Assembly: GCA_963971225.1 (NCBI GenBank)
Contig: OZ020267.1
Coordinates: 115,764,936 to 115,828,935, forward strand
DNA: 64,000 bases
Reading direction: 5' to 3'
Origin: Melieria omissa
Lineage: Eukaryota; Arthropoda; Insecta; Diptera; Ulidiidae
The position numbers were made by a program, and so were the translations under genes. Positions within the stretch are counted from its first letter, which is position 1, and each line of letters opens with the position of its first letter. This document shows, piece by piece, positions 1 through 13,099 of the stretch. The notes under the pieces are model-generated. The model did no database searches. It saw nothing but the letters and a program-made list of their open reading frames with translations, and had not been told where the DNA came from.

Positions 1-1889
1 CACGTACCACGTATATTTGCACACATACCCTTTCACGAGCGTACTCGCATGTGTATGGATAGGTTTCGACGCTGACCTTTCGCTACTTACTGCCTAACCA
101 AGCGCCAGTGGCCAGTGGGCAGTGGCGGTGTGAATTTGTGCAACAATCCCCCAATATTTGTCAGCGGGCAGGCATATACGTATCGTTGGATATATGATAT
201 ATTTGTGTAGTGTAACCATACATACTATACGCACACATACACACACACAAATCTGCTGCACGCAACTGCGCCTTTTTTGCTCATATTTGCTTAGATGCCA
301 CTTTTTATACTCGCCGAATATGGCGACCACAAATTGGTAATTTCTTCCTTATTTAAGTTTGCATAGCATTGTTTAGTTTGGCCCGCATTTAAGCTTAATC
401 AGCGCAAAGAGATGTACGGAGGCGCATTCACGAGCGCATCACCCAATACGTACCTGCAACGTTCCTTTGTTGCAGCGCCCTTCCGCCTCCCCCGCCTCCC
501 GCCGCCACGTAATAAAAGCCTTATCTAACCGTGTTCCGACAATTTGTTCAACAATGGATGACCGCATTAGAGGCGAGGTATGGGGTGTGGTGTGGGTGTG
601 AGGTTGGCTGAGACCAAGCGTGGAGCGTGTAAAATGAAAATGATCGGAACATTGCAAGCATGCAGCCCCTGTTCCGACTGCTCCTGCCGGTCCGGTTTTT
701 ATGAGTGATGCCATCAGTTTATCTCTACGCGTGCAGTGGTCAGTGCGCGTTTTCACTGAGCAATGGCCGGCGGTATATGCGGGTGGGAATATTACGCTTA
801 TGGTGTGCCAGAAATCTTCGGCGTAAACTTTTCAGAAGTGCTTAAATTGTATGAGCGGAAAAATTATGTCCTATACTGTTGTTTACCAACAAATGCAAAA
901 GCAAAGCCAATCGGAAATTACTTACACTGGCAACTAAAGGCAGCTTTACATAATTTTCGACCTTAAAACTTTTCTAAGTCATCCTCATTTATTTTCTTTG
1001 TTTCTATTCCCTCAAACCCCTGAACTTCTGTCTTTGCCTACACATTGATTTTGCATTCCAATGAAATAGTGTGCAATGAGAAATAAGTGATTAAGAGACC
1101 TCGGTGCGCCGCAAGCGACATCACCTCGCGGCCTCTTCCCCTAACAGTGACCCCACATTGTGACTGACGCTAGTAGCATACGCTGTGGGGTATATTCACT
1201 CTTTGCCACATATGAAGGTATGCATTCACAATCAACACAGGCCGTTGTCGCCGTTTCGCCGCAGCACCAATCCTTGCACGCGACCCACCTGAGCACCTTG
1301 CGCTCAACAATACTCGTAATGAGGGTCATTACGACCGCCCTGATATCGAAATCAAACAGTCCAGGTCAAGCTGCCCGCCACTCACCGCCCTCTTGCAGCG
1401 GCCCGGCCAATGTCCACATTTCAATGTGGGCTAATCTCTTAATGCGTTTAACGCTCATTTCGCTGCTTTGTTCCAACGCCGCGAGTGCACGCAGACAACG
1501 CAATTGGACCAATGGTTGTCAGATACTTTGCCAAGACTTGGCTAATCGAATCGCGGAGCTGCAGAAGCACAGCGGGCATGAACACAGAAGCGTTAAGAAC
1601 GTTACGCTAATGGGCCGCCACAACAAAATATTCAGTTCAGCGCTCGCACGTGTGTGAGTGCCGAATACAATAACAGTTGTATTAATTATTGTTTTGTTAC
1701 TCAATGCAGGTAGCTTTTTTGTTTAGATGTTTGTTTGTTTTATTTATGTAAATTGCCTCAATAACATACATTACATTACGATTGTTTACAATACCCTAAA
1801 CGCATACAGCACTGCGTTGCAAAAATAATAAACACAGCAATATGATATTTAGCGTGACAGACAGAGAGACAACTCGTTACGCCTATTTA
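1..1889. other. Gene-poor stretch, no supported gene
   Basis: I see no convincing exon here. There is a short CA-type microsatellite near 235-250. An open frame of about 165 codons at 1160-1657 on the plus strand has no domain I recognise, biased composition and a competing frame on the other strand, so I do not call it. The stretch could be intergenic DNA or part of a long intron of a gene outside the window. Confidence 0.5.
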
Positions 1890-1892
1890 TTA

Positions 1893-2400
1893 TATTTTTT
1901 TTTATTTATTTATTTATTTCAGTCTAACAACTTACAGACTAACAGAAGTAACAGATAGAAAGATAACAATTCAAATTACCTAAGAAACTTAGAATTAGAC
2001 AAAGTATTGCAAAAAACATTTTTAGATAGACCAAGATCAATATCCAAAGAATTTGAGAGGTAATTATATTCCGTTAGTACTCTTGTCAAAGGAGCATTTC
2101 GAGCGTAGTTTGATTTACTCAAGCCAACATTAAAGTACTCGGTGCGCCGTAACGATCTTGCTGGAATATTAAAGTTTATCCTTTCAAGAAGAGACGCGCA
2201 GTCAACGAGTCCATTAATGATACCAAACAGGAATTTCAGTGATAGAAATGATCTTCTACTATCAAGCGAATTTAAATTCAAAAGCTGACACCGAGCACTA
2301 TAGGAGGGGATCGGATCGACAAAATTCAGAGACCGAAGAGCGAAGCGTATAAAAACCTTCTGAACTCGCTCAAGGCGAGATATTCCAGAGGCATAAAATT
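1893..2400 (-). mobile_element. Truncated non-LTR retrotransposon, 3' end (copy 1)
   Basis: Read on the minus strand this is the C-terminal end of a reverse transcriptase-type ORF. The segment RLERVQKVFIRFALRSLNF followed by DPIPSYSARCQLL is typical of the domain after the RT of Jockey/CR1-like elements, and an open frame continues to about 1976. The 3' end carries a tail of TAAA-type repeats, seen as TTTA repeats at about 1898-1920 on the plus strand. The 5' part is missing, as expected for a truncated LINE copy. A related 3' end lies at 56450-56801. The clade is inferred from pattern memory only. Confidence 0.7.
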
Positions 2401-2535
2401 AAAAGAAATCACTAACCATCGCTTGAGTGAGCAAATGTCTTGTTGACTCTAAAATAGGTGAGAAATGACTAAATCAAATGTAACATTTTATTTTAAGCTG
2501 GGTCATTATCACTCAAAGCCTACCAGATATCTCAT

Positions 2536-2812
2536 GTTCAACGATTTTGCATATATCTGTGGCCGTCAGCAATAACAGCCAAAGTCGATTTTATGAAGTT
2601 TTCAGGAGAGCACTTTTAATTTTTGAATTTGCTTTAGATTACACAAGATACATTTTAGATTTTTGGGCGTAAAACATTCATTTTATGAGCAATAGCCATA
2701 GCATTTTGTGTAGTAGTACATTTGAATACCACGAATGCAATGGTGGTTATAACTAAATTTTGTCCTAACTCGACTTTGGCTGTTATTCCTTACGGCCACA
2801 GATATGTTGAAC
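2536..2812. repeat. Inverted-repeat element (MITE-like), about 277 bp
   Basis: The two ends are inverted copies of each other. The left end starts GTTCAAC and continues ATATATCTGTGGCCG, then AATAACAGCCAAAGTCGA. The right end, read on the minus strand, gives GTTCAAC, ATATCTGTGGCCG and AATAACAGCCAAAGTCGA. The left arm has an extra block of about 8 bases (gattttgc) after GTTCAAC. No clear target-site duplication was seen. The centre has no coding potential. This looks like an aged non-autonomous DNA transposon. Confidence 0.6.
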
Positions 2813-2819
2813 AGGTAGC

Positions 2820-5800
2820 TGTCGACGGAGAATGGTCGCTAGTTGTATCGATGTTCGAACGCTTTTCAAAACCCATAGTTTTTTAAACGTAAACCTTCAA
2901 TCTTTATTGCTATACGATAGCGGCGACTTTGAACACATTTTTGGAAAGCTCGTGGCTTTTTTTTTACCTATATTTCAGATCATTCCAATGTTATTTTTTT
3001 CCCGTACCCTTTGAGAAATAAATACATAAACTGCTTTGATCGAATAACAGATTTCACATTCTCGAAGTTTTCACTTTTTTAAATCGATTATTGCTTTCAA
3101 TACGTTGGTGATAATTAGAGAAGCAAATCAGGCTTGCATTATATAAGTCTCTGTGTGTACATTAAATTTAAAATGAAACAGCACTTAAATGAATAAATTT
3201 GTCTTAACCTAAACCCAGTCCACCGACCTAGAAATGGAATAAAGACAACTTTCCTGGACAGTAGTAATTTTATTATCCTTACAACAATAATAACAGCGAT
3301 GCGACACACCGTACACACCGATTGGACTCGCATAAATTACGTAAAATGAATTGATGTGCGTGTGTTAATATCGAAATAGAGCGGCGAGCGCCAGTCAGCA
3401 GACAACAACCAACAGCAACAAACGCCAACAGTGTTGGGCGACAATTTGTAAAATACTGTGAAAGTTTAACATTCAGTGTGAAGATGAGGGTGGTGATGAA
3501 CCGAAAAGCCAAAAGCCTTCCTTGGGGAAGGTAAGAGAAATAGGAACGGCTATGAGAGAAAACTTGAGGCATGGGTTACAAATTTTCAATTCTCCAAAAC
3601 TTTTTAATAGTCGTTGGTTTCGCCTGAAATTTCTCGCGAAAACTGGACAATACGAGTAGCAGATAAAATGCTCTGGATGTAAATATCTTGCCAAAAGTAC
3701 TCATTTGAGACTTATGTACGTAAGGCCAGTCTTATTCTATACTGGAATTGTTCATATATGGAATTAAATCTTGAATGAAACACTGCTACTGATTGCATTC
3801 TTACGGACTTTAATACTTGTATGTATCTAGGAATGCGCACTCGTATTACTCGTCGCACAACACTGGCCACCGGCAGTGAATCTCAATTTCAATTGCCCTT
3901 CTCGCTGAAACGGTTTTCGATTTTCCGCTTATGATTTTTGTATACTCTTTCCATATATACGAAAGCAACAGGGGGGATAACCGTGCTGCTAGTGGAGTGA
4001 AGGGATGCCGGTGGATGAAAGGATCTCCAACATTGCATAGTGGCTTAAGTTAAAGTCTTGATTTCTTAAATTCTTAGGTATTTATCATAGGTATTTATCA
4101 TATCGGTATCATAGGTATTTATTAGTCGAATACACGCAGATAAACCACAGATTTTCGAACTCCATCGAAAAAAATATTGTGTCCAACCCAACACATTCTA
4201 AATAATTTTCTAAAAAAAACTTTCAATTTAAAAAAACTGGATTGAGCAAAACAAGGAGCGGCAAGAGATCAAAAGTCTCTATAATTCTGAGAAATTAAAT
4301 CGGGATTCTAAGAAGGACATCTGAAAAATACAGGATCTATAAAAACCATTTGATATAATCTATCAAAAAGGATTTCCGTAGAGCACTCAAATACTGGCTG
4401 GTTTTATGAACTTCGCACATATACGAACCTAAACGTCAGCAGGATTTCAGATACGATACTTAGTCGTATTGTCGCAGATTTAATTAATATTGCAAAATTA
4501 TATCTGGTTCGCACTCGTTGCAAGTGCTGCGCAACGCTCTCTGCATGCATTACCTGCATACATACGTTTTGTGTGTACATATTTATGCAAACAGGCACAC
4601 AAACTGAGCATGTATTGAACCGACATTTGTGGAACTAATATTTGAAAAGCATAAACTTGGCTTACGCAGCCGGATACAGCTTTTGCAGTTGGCTGAAAGC
4701 GACGTCATGTTAATTAATATGTTGTCTACAGAGTGATTGCTGCTATTGCTGCTACGCGAACGTGAGCAATGAAGCAATTAAATAGCAAATCAAATAGATT
4801 CAAATTGTGAACTAAAATGTTATTGAATTCGTTAGATTGGATCATTTCTCAATACCAACCATAGGGAGTTGCTGTCGTTTCAGCCACAGAACTCGATAAT
4901 GGTTCTTCCTGAAGCGTACATAAATTTCTTTAATATGTTTTCAAATCGACCACAGGAAATTCTGTTATCAGCAATTTTTATTGCTAAAAAATGTGTTTAA
5001 TTACTGTAATGTCAGCAATTATGCTGCTGCATTCGATTACATTTTGCATTTTCGCTTTACTTGTCTTGAATTTTTTTGTATTGCGCGAATATTGCACTGC
5101 ACTTGCAATAGGTTTGTGCATTTCCAATTTATTGGGGTTAGCTGCAATGGAAAGCCGACTCGCTTTCGCATGCAAGTTGGCGACTGCAAGCGGCGGTCGT
5201 GTTGAATTACGCTTTGGCTTCGAATACACCGAGAGGTCAATGCTCTCGGCAGCAAATCAGTGCGGTCGTCGATATTTCGCAATCAGCTAGCAACATTTTA
5301 ATATTATTGTTATTATGCACGCTAATCGATTGCTAAATGTTCTTGCGAACTAACAAGAGTAATGTAACAATTCACATGCGAGTGTTGGCACATGCAGAAA
5401 ATTACAAGCACGACTGGTTCGAATCTCTTCGCTGGGATTTCAGGCTGTAAAATTGCCACATAAATCATGTATTTCTTTGCTTTTTATTCCTGAGAAGCTA
5501 CAGTAATTTTACTTAAATGCAATATTTTAGTATAAATAAAAAAGGGCTTTCAGCTGCAAGCAACCGAACAATCATTTTATAGTGAAATCGTTCCAGCCCA
5601 CTTGCATTAGAGATTTAGATCGATTTTTCATGTATGCAATCCCTGCAGAAGTCAGTTTCAATGTCAATAAAAAGGTTTGATCTCACTTGTATTATTCAAA
5701 ATAGCACGAAAACTTTAACTCTTCAATTCCCATGCCCAAAATAGTGAAAAAGAAAATTTTTTTTTAAAATAAAATAGCTTAGATACGTTTGGATAAGACA

Positions 5801-8800
5801 AAAAAATACAAAAAAAAAAATTTTTTAACTACCCTCATTTAAATGACGTTTCGCTAGTGTTGCTAGGAAAAATAAGTAAACAAGTACTACTAATTGACTT
5901 TACTATACAAGTGTTAGAATTTAAAAATAAAAACCTATGTGGTAGGAAAAAAATATTAAGCATCTGTCACCTACAAGTGGCACTGGGAATTGAAGAGTTA
6001 ATAAATATCTGCAGGTCTATGAGATCTCGACAAGTTATCTTACGCCAATGGATTTGGATGGCCCGACTTTATATCTGTCTCAACAAATTCTATGGCTAAA
6101 ACGCTTAACTTATTGGTAGCAACATAAATCGACAGCTAGACAGCAGCAACTGTGACTTGCCTCAGATTTAACCATTTGCCGCGCATATTATACCAAACGA
6201 GCATTCCGCGACATACAGCCACACGCACTCCACACTCAAGTACGGCTGCACGGAAATGTGCCTTATGAATTAACTGAAATTTCCCACATAAAAACGCCAT
6301 AATGCCACATCAACCGAGGGCGAAGACAACGGCAGCGCCTTCTTGCTTTTCACTCAATTTGCCATATATGCGCCAACTCATATTTTTCATATTTCCTCCG
6401 CTTCCGCTTCGTTTTGGGAAATCATAAATTTCCGCAGATATCGGATAAAGTGTGTTTATTTCCATACAATGCAACTCGCAACAACAAAAAAGCGTCACGC
6501 ACAAAAAACTGGCGTCAACTCACACCCCAAAGGGTTAAAGACAAAAAAGGGTAATGCCGGGCGATGCAGCGTGCAGGGGCACATGTGCCTTTAACACTTG
6601 ATTTAACTTTGACTTTGGCCTCATATGCCAGCAGACGGCCGATGAGGCGAGGCATGACGTGGCGAAGAGCACAGTGGGGTGTTAAGGAAAAATTGAAGAT
6701 GACGACGTCGTATGTGTGCATGGAATATGAAATAAATGGTTGGCAATAGCATCCCATGTAGCAACTCGCAGCCAGCATAAGAAGATTTCGCGATATTCGT
6801 ACTTCAAACAGATGTCAAAGAAGGCGAAGGCTGTGGGCATGTTTTTCGCTTTCACCAATTTATGGGAGAAATATCAAAGGAACACATTAATAGCCAATGG
6901 CCATGGCCATGGCCATTCACTTGCCATTTCAATTAAGGACTTTTTGCTGGAAAAATTTATTTCTTCAAATGAAAATAAGACGTCACAAAGCTGTAGCTGC
7001 ATAATCGCCATTGAATTGGGACTTAATCCAAATGAGAATTTTAATGCCGCTTTTGAAAAATCTGCTCATATTTTTTTCTCATCGCGCATTTTCGGTTTCT
7101 TTTCGCTACAGTTTCAAGTCGCTGGACTTACATAATTTTCTTTCTTTTTGCACGGAAATTGCACGCGGCCTCACACACTGGTTGGAAGCAGATTGAGCGT
7201 GTAAAGTTTAACAAATTCAATTTTATGCTGCCTTCCGCTCCCTCCGCCCACAATATGTGATTGTGAACTCAACTCGTCTGTCGCTGTCGGTTGCACCGGC
7301 CCGTTCAGCGTCACACCCTCATTTTGTATCGACACGTGTCAGTGATTGAACTCCGATACGAAAGTGTGAAAAATTGTCAAGGACTCTAATTTTTGTTTCC
7401 TTGGATTTAGTGTTTGTGCTGCGTGCAAGTATAAATATGTACAGAGGTGTGCGGGTAGGGTTGGATGGTATGCATCTGATGTGGAAAAATGTACTCAAAA
7501 TTTAATTCGTGCGGAAACTCAGTCAATTTGAGAGTATTGCACACACACCACCACCACAAGCGATGTGCACATACTACGACTTTATATTAAGAAACGGGCA
7601 CCGGAAGCGTGTTCATAAAAACAAAAACTGTTTAAAAAATAATAACTGATTACTTGATTTTGTTGAGTAACTGTGCAATTTTTTATGTGTAAAATCATAA
7701 CAAGTATCAAACATTCACCATCCAATAGTTGCATATGTGTGAGTGCAGATAAAAATCTAGAAAGTTATTCGTTAGACGACTTCCAAAATTGTGTTATGAT
7801 TTTTTTTAAGGCCTAAGAAAATCGTGCGCACCATTTGATTTAGCAAACGTTTAGCATATCTAAAGATTTAGAAGACGACGACTTGCGAATGACGCGCTCA
7901 GCAGTGAGCTCCTAAAAAACCAAAACTTACAGTGCAGTGCCACTGAATTATGAACATTATGCAATTACGCTGAGATAAAACATCACTCTTCTTTTCTGGG
8001 CTTTGCATTATTTAAATAAAAATAACAATTATAATGATTATAATTACATGTTGAAACAATAGTGTTGCATACACATTTGAAACGGCTGGAATTTTTGGTA
8101 TCACCACAGGTTATAAGTACAAACATAACTTTATCTCATACAAAGACAGCATTCCTAACCTTACTTAACGATATTTTTTTTTTAGTTCTAATATCAGACG
8201 ACAATTGTGTGAAATAGTTAGGATTTAATTTAATGTATTTATGTATGTATGTTGAAAAAAACACGGAGTCAAAATATCGATGTTCATATTTCGAAGGCAC
8301 TGCACTGCAACAAATTTTTCATACTCTCTCCACAAAAAACAGAAATTCTAAACTCAAGCAGAGGCGTCCGGACTGATGCATAAAAGTTGAATTGGGGCAT
8401 GAGACGCTTTTAAAGAGATGCAATTGACTATTTGATTAATAAGAATTAATGTCTAAGAAATGTATTTAAACTATTACCAAAGAATCGCTGGAACACCATC
8501 CCAAACAAGGTCACTCTGAGTAGTGACCCAAACCGTTGATGGGTGTGATGCGCCAGTGCACTGTGGCGTTAGCCCAGCACACTTGCAGTCGCCATTACAA
8601 GCACATCCAAATGCACAAGCGAAGCTTGCTTTTGCGCAAGTCCTCTGGAAGGCGATATTCCCATCTGGAAACCTGCGCACACATAAATCAGCCAGGAAAG
8701 CTGTGCTTTCGCACTCGGCGCGGGTAGAGGTGAATGTCTGTCACAAGACCTTCGCTGCACTTGTGCAACTACTCTCGCACAAGCAACGATCCGGCTCATA

Positions 8801-9244
8801 ATTCATCTTCCGCTGTTGTACATAGCCATAAAGGTAACGCCCCTTCAATTCATCCGCCCTGCCAACTGAGATAAGCCGCCTCGCGCCTCCTCTCCACTAG
8901 ACAATGAGTTCAAAATTGCGGGTACTTTCGTAGCGCTCCTTCTCATTCAACAAGACCCTTTATAACAATGCAATATGTACACATGTGTGTACAAGTTTTA
9001 TGTACATATTCAGATAAGTATATAGGTGTGAATACAGATGCACATAGCAAACGGCTCTTTCCTGTCCTCGTTACACCTGCAGTTTTTAATAATAAAATTG
9101 TAGAACAACAGACACACACAATTTTGTCGCTGAATAGTGTTTGTTTAGGCGAAGATGCACATATTCGCATTAAAGAATCGAAAGATAAGATCGTATTGTT
9201 AAAATAGCTCGTACAGTTTTAAAATTAAATGCCAGTATATTTCC
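2820..9244. other. Long stretch without supported genes
   Basis: Apart from one possible 5' exon (3391-3530), I find no exon chain or domain. Open frames at 4984-5290, 6310-7196 and 8474-8801 occur on overlapping strands and have no recognisable domains. The 99-codon frame at 4991-5290 is hydrophobic at its N-terminus, but it has no splice or family support. The region is AT-rich with homopolymer runs and looks like intergenic or long-intron DNA. Confidence 0.45.
3391..3530 (+). promoter_or_regulatory. Possible 5' UTR plus short first coding exon
   Basis: The sequence reads like a fly 5' leader. It has an initiator-like CAGTCAG near 3392, then a CAA/CAAC-rich stretch. It reaches an ATG at 3484 that opens 15 codons (MRVVMNRKAKSLPWG) and runs into a strong donor, AAG then GTAAGAG, at about 3530. 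No downstream exon was identified on the plus strand within the next 12 kb, so the gene, if real, would have a very long first intron or be a non-coding transcript. This is inference only. Confidence 0.22.
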
Positions 9245-9751
9245 TTAAGGGGGTAGTCAGTTAGAATCGACCATGTTTTTAAGTAATTTTTTTTTCATAC
9301 AAATTTTTATTCCACATTCAAATTTTTTTATATGTTATTGCACATAGTTTTGAGTACTGAACAAATTTTTAAAACAAATTTTTTTTATAAATTTTCGTTT
9401 ATATCCGGGGGAGATATGGGCGACCGGAAGACGCCATTTTGAAACGCTGGCTGAAATAAATTGATTTTTGTAATAGAATAAATAAAAGTACGAATTGACC
9501 CCTTTTTGTAAAATACGCAGCTCGATAGGACTGTGCACTTTCTGAACCCCTACAAGTTATTTGGTACACTAATCAAAATATATTTTTCATTATTTGGTAA
9601 AAAAACCTTCAGACAAAAATACAAAAATATAAAAACATAGTCTCCACAAGTTGTTGACCTAAAACAGGCACTGAAAAGAGGCTATGCCATATGGCATAGA
9701 ATAACCGAAAGGATTAAAAACATGGTCGATTCTACCTGACTACCCCCTTAA
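9245..9751. mobile_element. TTAA-flanked MITE 1, 507 bp (piggyBac-like)
   Basis: Both ends are TTAA, followed inward by an inverted repeat of about 35 bp. The left end reads GGGGGTAGTCAGTTAGAATC then GACCATG. The right end, read on the minus strand, has the same bases with one difference near base 13 (T against G). The interior is A/T-rich and non-coding. TTAA is the target site duplicated by piggyBac-superfamily transposases, so a non-autonomous piggyBac-type element is the best guess. No transposase fragment is present to confirm this. Confidence 0.7.
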
Positions 9752-12499
9752 GCGAAAAAGTTTGGCAGAGACTTGTTGGCCTCTGGCAAAAATCATAATG
9801 CAATCTTATTGTATCTGATGAATTGCATTGGGACTCTAAGAACTGAGAAAGAGTATACAAATTCAATTTTCAGCTGGTTAACGCGCTCTTTTATGGATAC
9901 TTACAACTTTAAACGGTTGTAGTACGACCTTAAATGGGTTCTTTAGACACTTTTGTTTGCTTCAGAAAACCGCAATATTGCGCAACTAAGCAATAATTTT
10001 GTTGCCTAAAACACATATTCATATTCACATATTAAAGACCGTCAATACTCATTTGCAGTGGCGCACACGGGAGGTTCAAACACACGAAACACAAAAATTG
10101 CTGGTACAAAATATGGTTTCGAATGGTATTCAACTTAAAAGTTGTATGTTAACTCCTCCCGCCCAAATGAAATCCTGGGTGCGCCACTGCTCATACGTCA
10201 CCAAAAACTGACAAACGAGGACGATTTATCAATCCGACCAAATATTTATTGTTGCTCAATTATTACATCAAATATCCGTCCTCGAATTGCATTGGTCTAA
10301 GCTTAAGACGATTTCTAGTTTGAAATAAAAACTAATGCCCTCTAATGGGGTCAACTCGTATTTTGCCTGTAACTTAAAGGAAAATAATTTAATTAACCGG
10401 ATCAAAGTTAACAAAACAACTCTTCTGCGATTTATAACTTGAATGGTGGCTACGATACCACGACCACCTTGCCCCCAACTGTCGTAACTAGTGGAATTGT
10501 TTGGCATTTGTCTTCCATGTCGTCCATTTAAGCGTCTATTATGTTAACACCAAAGTCAATTGACGCAATTTGTTCAATAAAAACTACAGGCACAGCAAAG
10601 ACAACAACAACAACTAAAACCACATTAGGCAGCATTCCACATAGACGGCAACTACAACAAGCAAAGGGATTCGAGAGCGACTTGCTGGGCGTGTAACCGC
10701 AAACACATTTCAACAGATTGTAAAGTCTAGCGGTGAGGGTGCAGTGAATGTGGCTGTGTTGTCGACGAGGCGATGGGTGCGAGTGAGTGTGTAGGTAGCG
10801 ATATATTGGGGTGGCTTCTAAATGATTTGCGGCGATTTATTGCAGTAATTCTCATTTGTAAAGCGCCGAATTCATGCCACTAAACGAAAAATGTCAGCGA
10901 AAGGGGAAGAGCCCAACTAATGTGAAGCAGATCCTTAACAACTCCATTCGCATTGATATCCCCGTGGGAACCCAGCGGTATCGCCGAAAGGAGACTGCAC
11001 CGAGGTGATGGCTGCAAGCGAAGGGACATCGCCCACTATTAGTCACGTGTCAACAGTGGCTTCTATATTGGCGGCTCTTGTTATTCATGTCATGCCCACG
11101 CACACCGCTTTCACCAAACATAATGCCATCCACCTGCTAATAGGCCCAACATGATAGTCGACTGCTGTGCCGCTGACAATAATCGCTGTAATTGGACGTT
11201 GTCGTTCGACGATTTTAGCTGAACGTGATATGCATTTCTGCTAAGCTGCGCTTGCATCTGATTTGATGTCCTTTCTGTACGTCGCCACTTTTATACCGTG
11301 AATATTTCAGTAACCGGCCAGTTTATATAATCAGAGCATTAAAAGCAATTACAACAAACAATTTTCCAATTTGCCAAAGCACGAATAAATAACCTGTCAC
11401 TTAATTAACAACACCAGCGCGTCATATCACCTCATAAATCTATTGCACAAGGACCCACACACTCCTCACGCTTGCCTATTACTCCAACACCCACCACTGT
11501 CAGCATTAAATCATATTTAGGCACTTTCGCGAAAGTCAGATCCTGCAACATTTTCAATTATAAAGCGATAAAAAGCAACAATTGCCGCAGCGACCCGCCA
11601 TTTCGCTGTGCCAAGTAACACCCGCATGCCACAATTTACAAAGCGTTGGCGCCTGTGACTGGGATCAAAGGCGGAGGCACATAAATCATAAGGGACGCCA
11701 ACTTTCGCCCTGCTGGCAGTAAGCAAACGACGGCAATCCCATAGTTTTCTCCTGCACACCTTTTTCACCACTTGGCAGTGGGTCTGCTCATTTAAATATT
11801 TCACCTTAAGAGGCTTTTCTCGGCAAATTATATCATAATTCACAACTAACCTCAATCTTCGCGGTGTTTGCAGTGTCTGCTCAGCTCTCCCTGGAGCTAT
11901 TCTCGGTACGTTCTTGTGTGCGCACTTGCTTATTTCAAATTTAATTCATTTATAATTTATGTACAACCTCGCAGTTTCCACATTCAAGTACACTTAAGTA
12001 CCTATAGAAAACATCCTATTTCAATTAATTACGTATCTACTATATGCGTCCCGTAAACGGATTAACTCAAACAATTAAAGTTTCCTGTGTTTAATTTCAA
12101 TTTTAAATTATGTCCATTGACTTCCATGAAATTTTTAAATCAGTGCATAATCTTAACAAACTTTAAAATTGTCTTTTTGAAGCATCTCAATTTCCACCTA
12201 AACTGTAGTAATTATCTTTTCAGTTGGTGGATAATGACGGCATCATTTAATTTTCATATCATGATTTCCGAGTTAAAGTCATAGGAGTGAGCTACAGAAA
12301 CTGTTAAGATGATATCGATTTTATATCGTTGATTATCATTAAACGTTCATATATAATTCTTACTCTTTACTAGGGCAGGGATTAATGCAGAAAAAACTTG
12401 CACAGAAAAACTCTACTTCATCATCTCTCATTAGGTTTCGTACTCATTTTGATAATTTCACTTTAGACCCCAGACCTAAAAGCCTTGCTGATAGTTAGG
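9752..12499. other. Stretch without supported genes
   Basis: No exon chain or domain was recognised. Short open frames at 9999-10211, 10268-10713 and 11517-11855 show no family motifs, and several depend on non-ATG starts. A small CAA repeat lies near 10600. Nothing else can be supported. Confidence 0.45.
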
Positions 12500-13004
12500 T
12501 TAACCCATTAAGCCCTGAGCGTTGCGTTTGCGCAACGTTTGGGAATTTCGCTACATTAAGTAATTCATAAAGATATAAGACTTGAAAATGGGTAGAATTG
12601 GATTCGAATTGATCGTTTTAGATTCTGCCATACTCAAATTTCAAAATTTTTTAAATATTCATATCTTTTTTTCGATCCAAAGTCAAAGGTTTTTTTTGGG
12701 GAATTTTTGAAATTAAATTAAAAATACTTATTCTTCAAACCTATCAAAATCCCTTTGTGGGCTGCATTTTGTAATGCTAAACTATTTAAAAATAAGTTTA
12801 AAAAAATTTTTTTTTTTTTTAATTTTATGTTTTGTATGTGACTAAGGCCCAAATTGCGTTTGCGCAACGTACCCTCCTGGTTCAGGGGGTGGGGGTATGA
12901 ATTATTTTCTTGATTTTTTTTCTTGATTAGGTCAATTACTAAGATTGTGCAAAATTTTATGGAAATCGCACAAGCCCTTCTGGGGTCAGGTTTTAATGGG
13001 TTAA
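12500..13004. mobile_element. TTAA-flanked MITE 2, 505 bp (piggyBac-like)
   Basis: The element begins TTAACCCATTAAGCCCTGA and ends with the inverted counterpart, TCAGG then TTTTAATGGGTTAA. This gives inverted ends of about 19 bp with TTAA at both outer edges and CCC next to it, as in many piggyBac-type elements. Inside, the palindromic block GCGTTTGCGCAACG occurs twice (about 12525-12538 and 12856-12869). There is no coding sequence beyond short fortuitous frames. A decayed reverse transcriptase fragment lies just to its right. Confidence 0.72.
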
Positions 13005-13099
13005 GGAAGGTAGGTTGGCATGTGTGTGTAGTGGCCACGAAATGGCCTCGTTGCGATACCACTAGGCCTAGGGATTTTCATCTTGGTCTAGAGAGACTT

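Noticed and set aside
1160..1657. 165-codon open frame on the plus strand
   Set aside because: No recognisable domain, odd composition, competing minus-strand frame and no splice or start context.
4991..5290. 99-codon hydrophobic frame that could be a small membrane protein
   Set aside because: Overlaps other frames of similar length on both strands; hydrophobicity is expected from T-rich DNA.
5411..5440. GGTTCGAATC, a tRNA T-loop-like word
   Set aside because: The flanking bases do not pair as a T stem and no acceptor or anticodon arm could be drawn.
11517..11855. 112-codon minus-strand frame
   Set aside because: Depends on a non-ATG start and shows no family motif.
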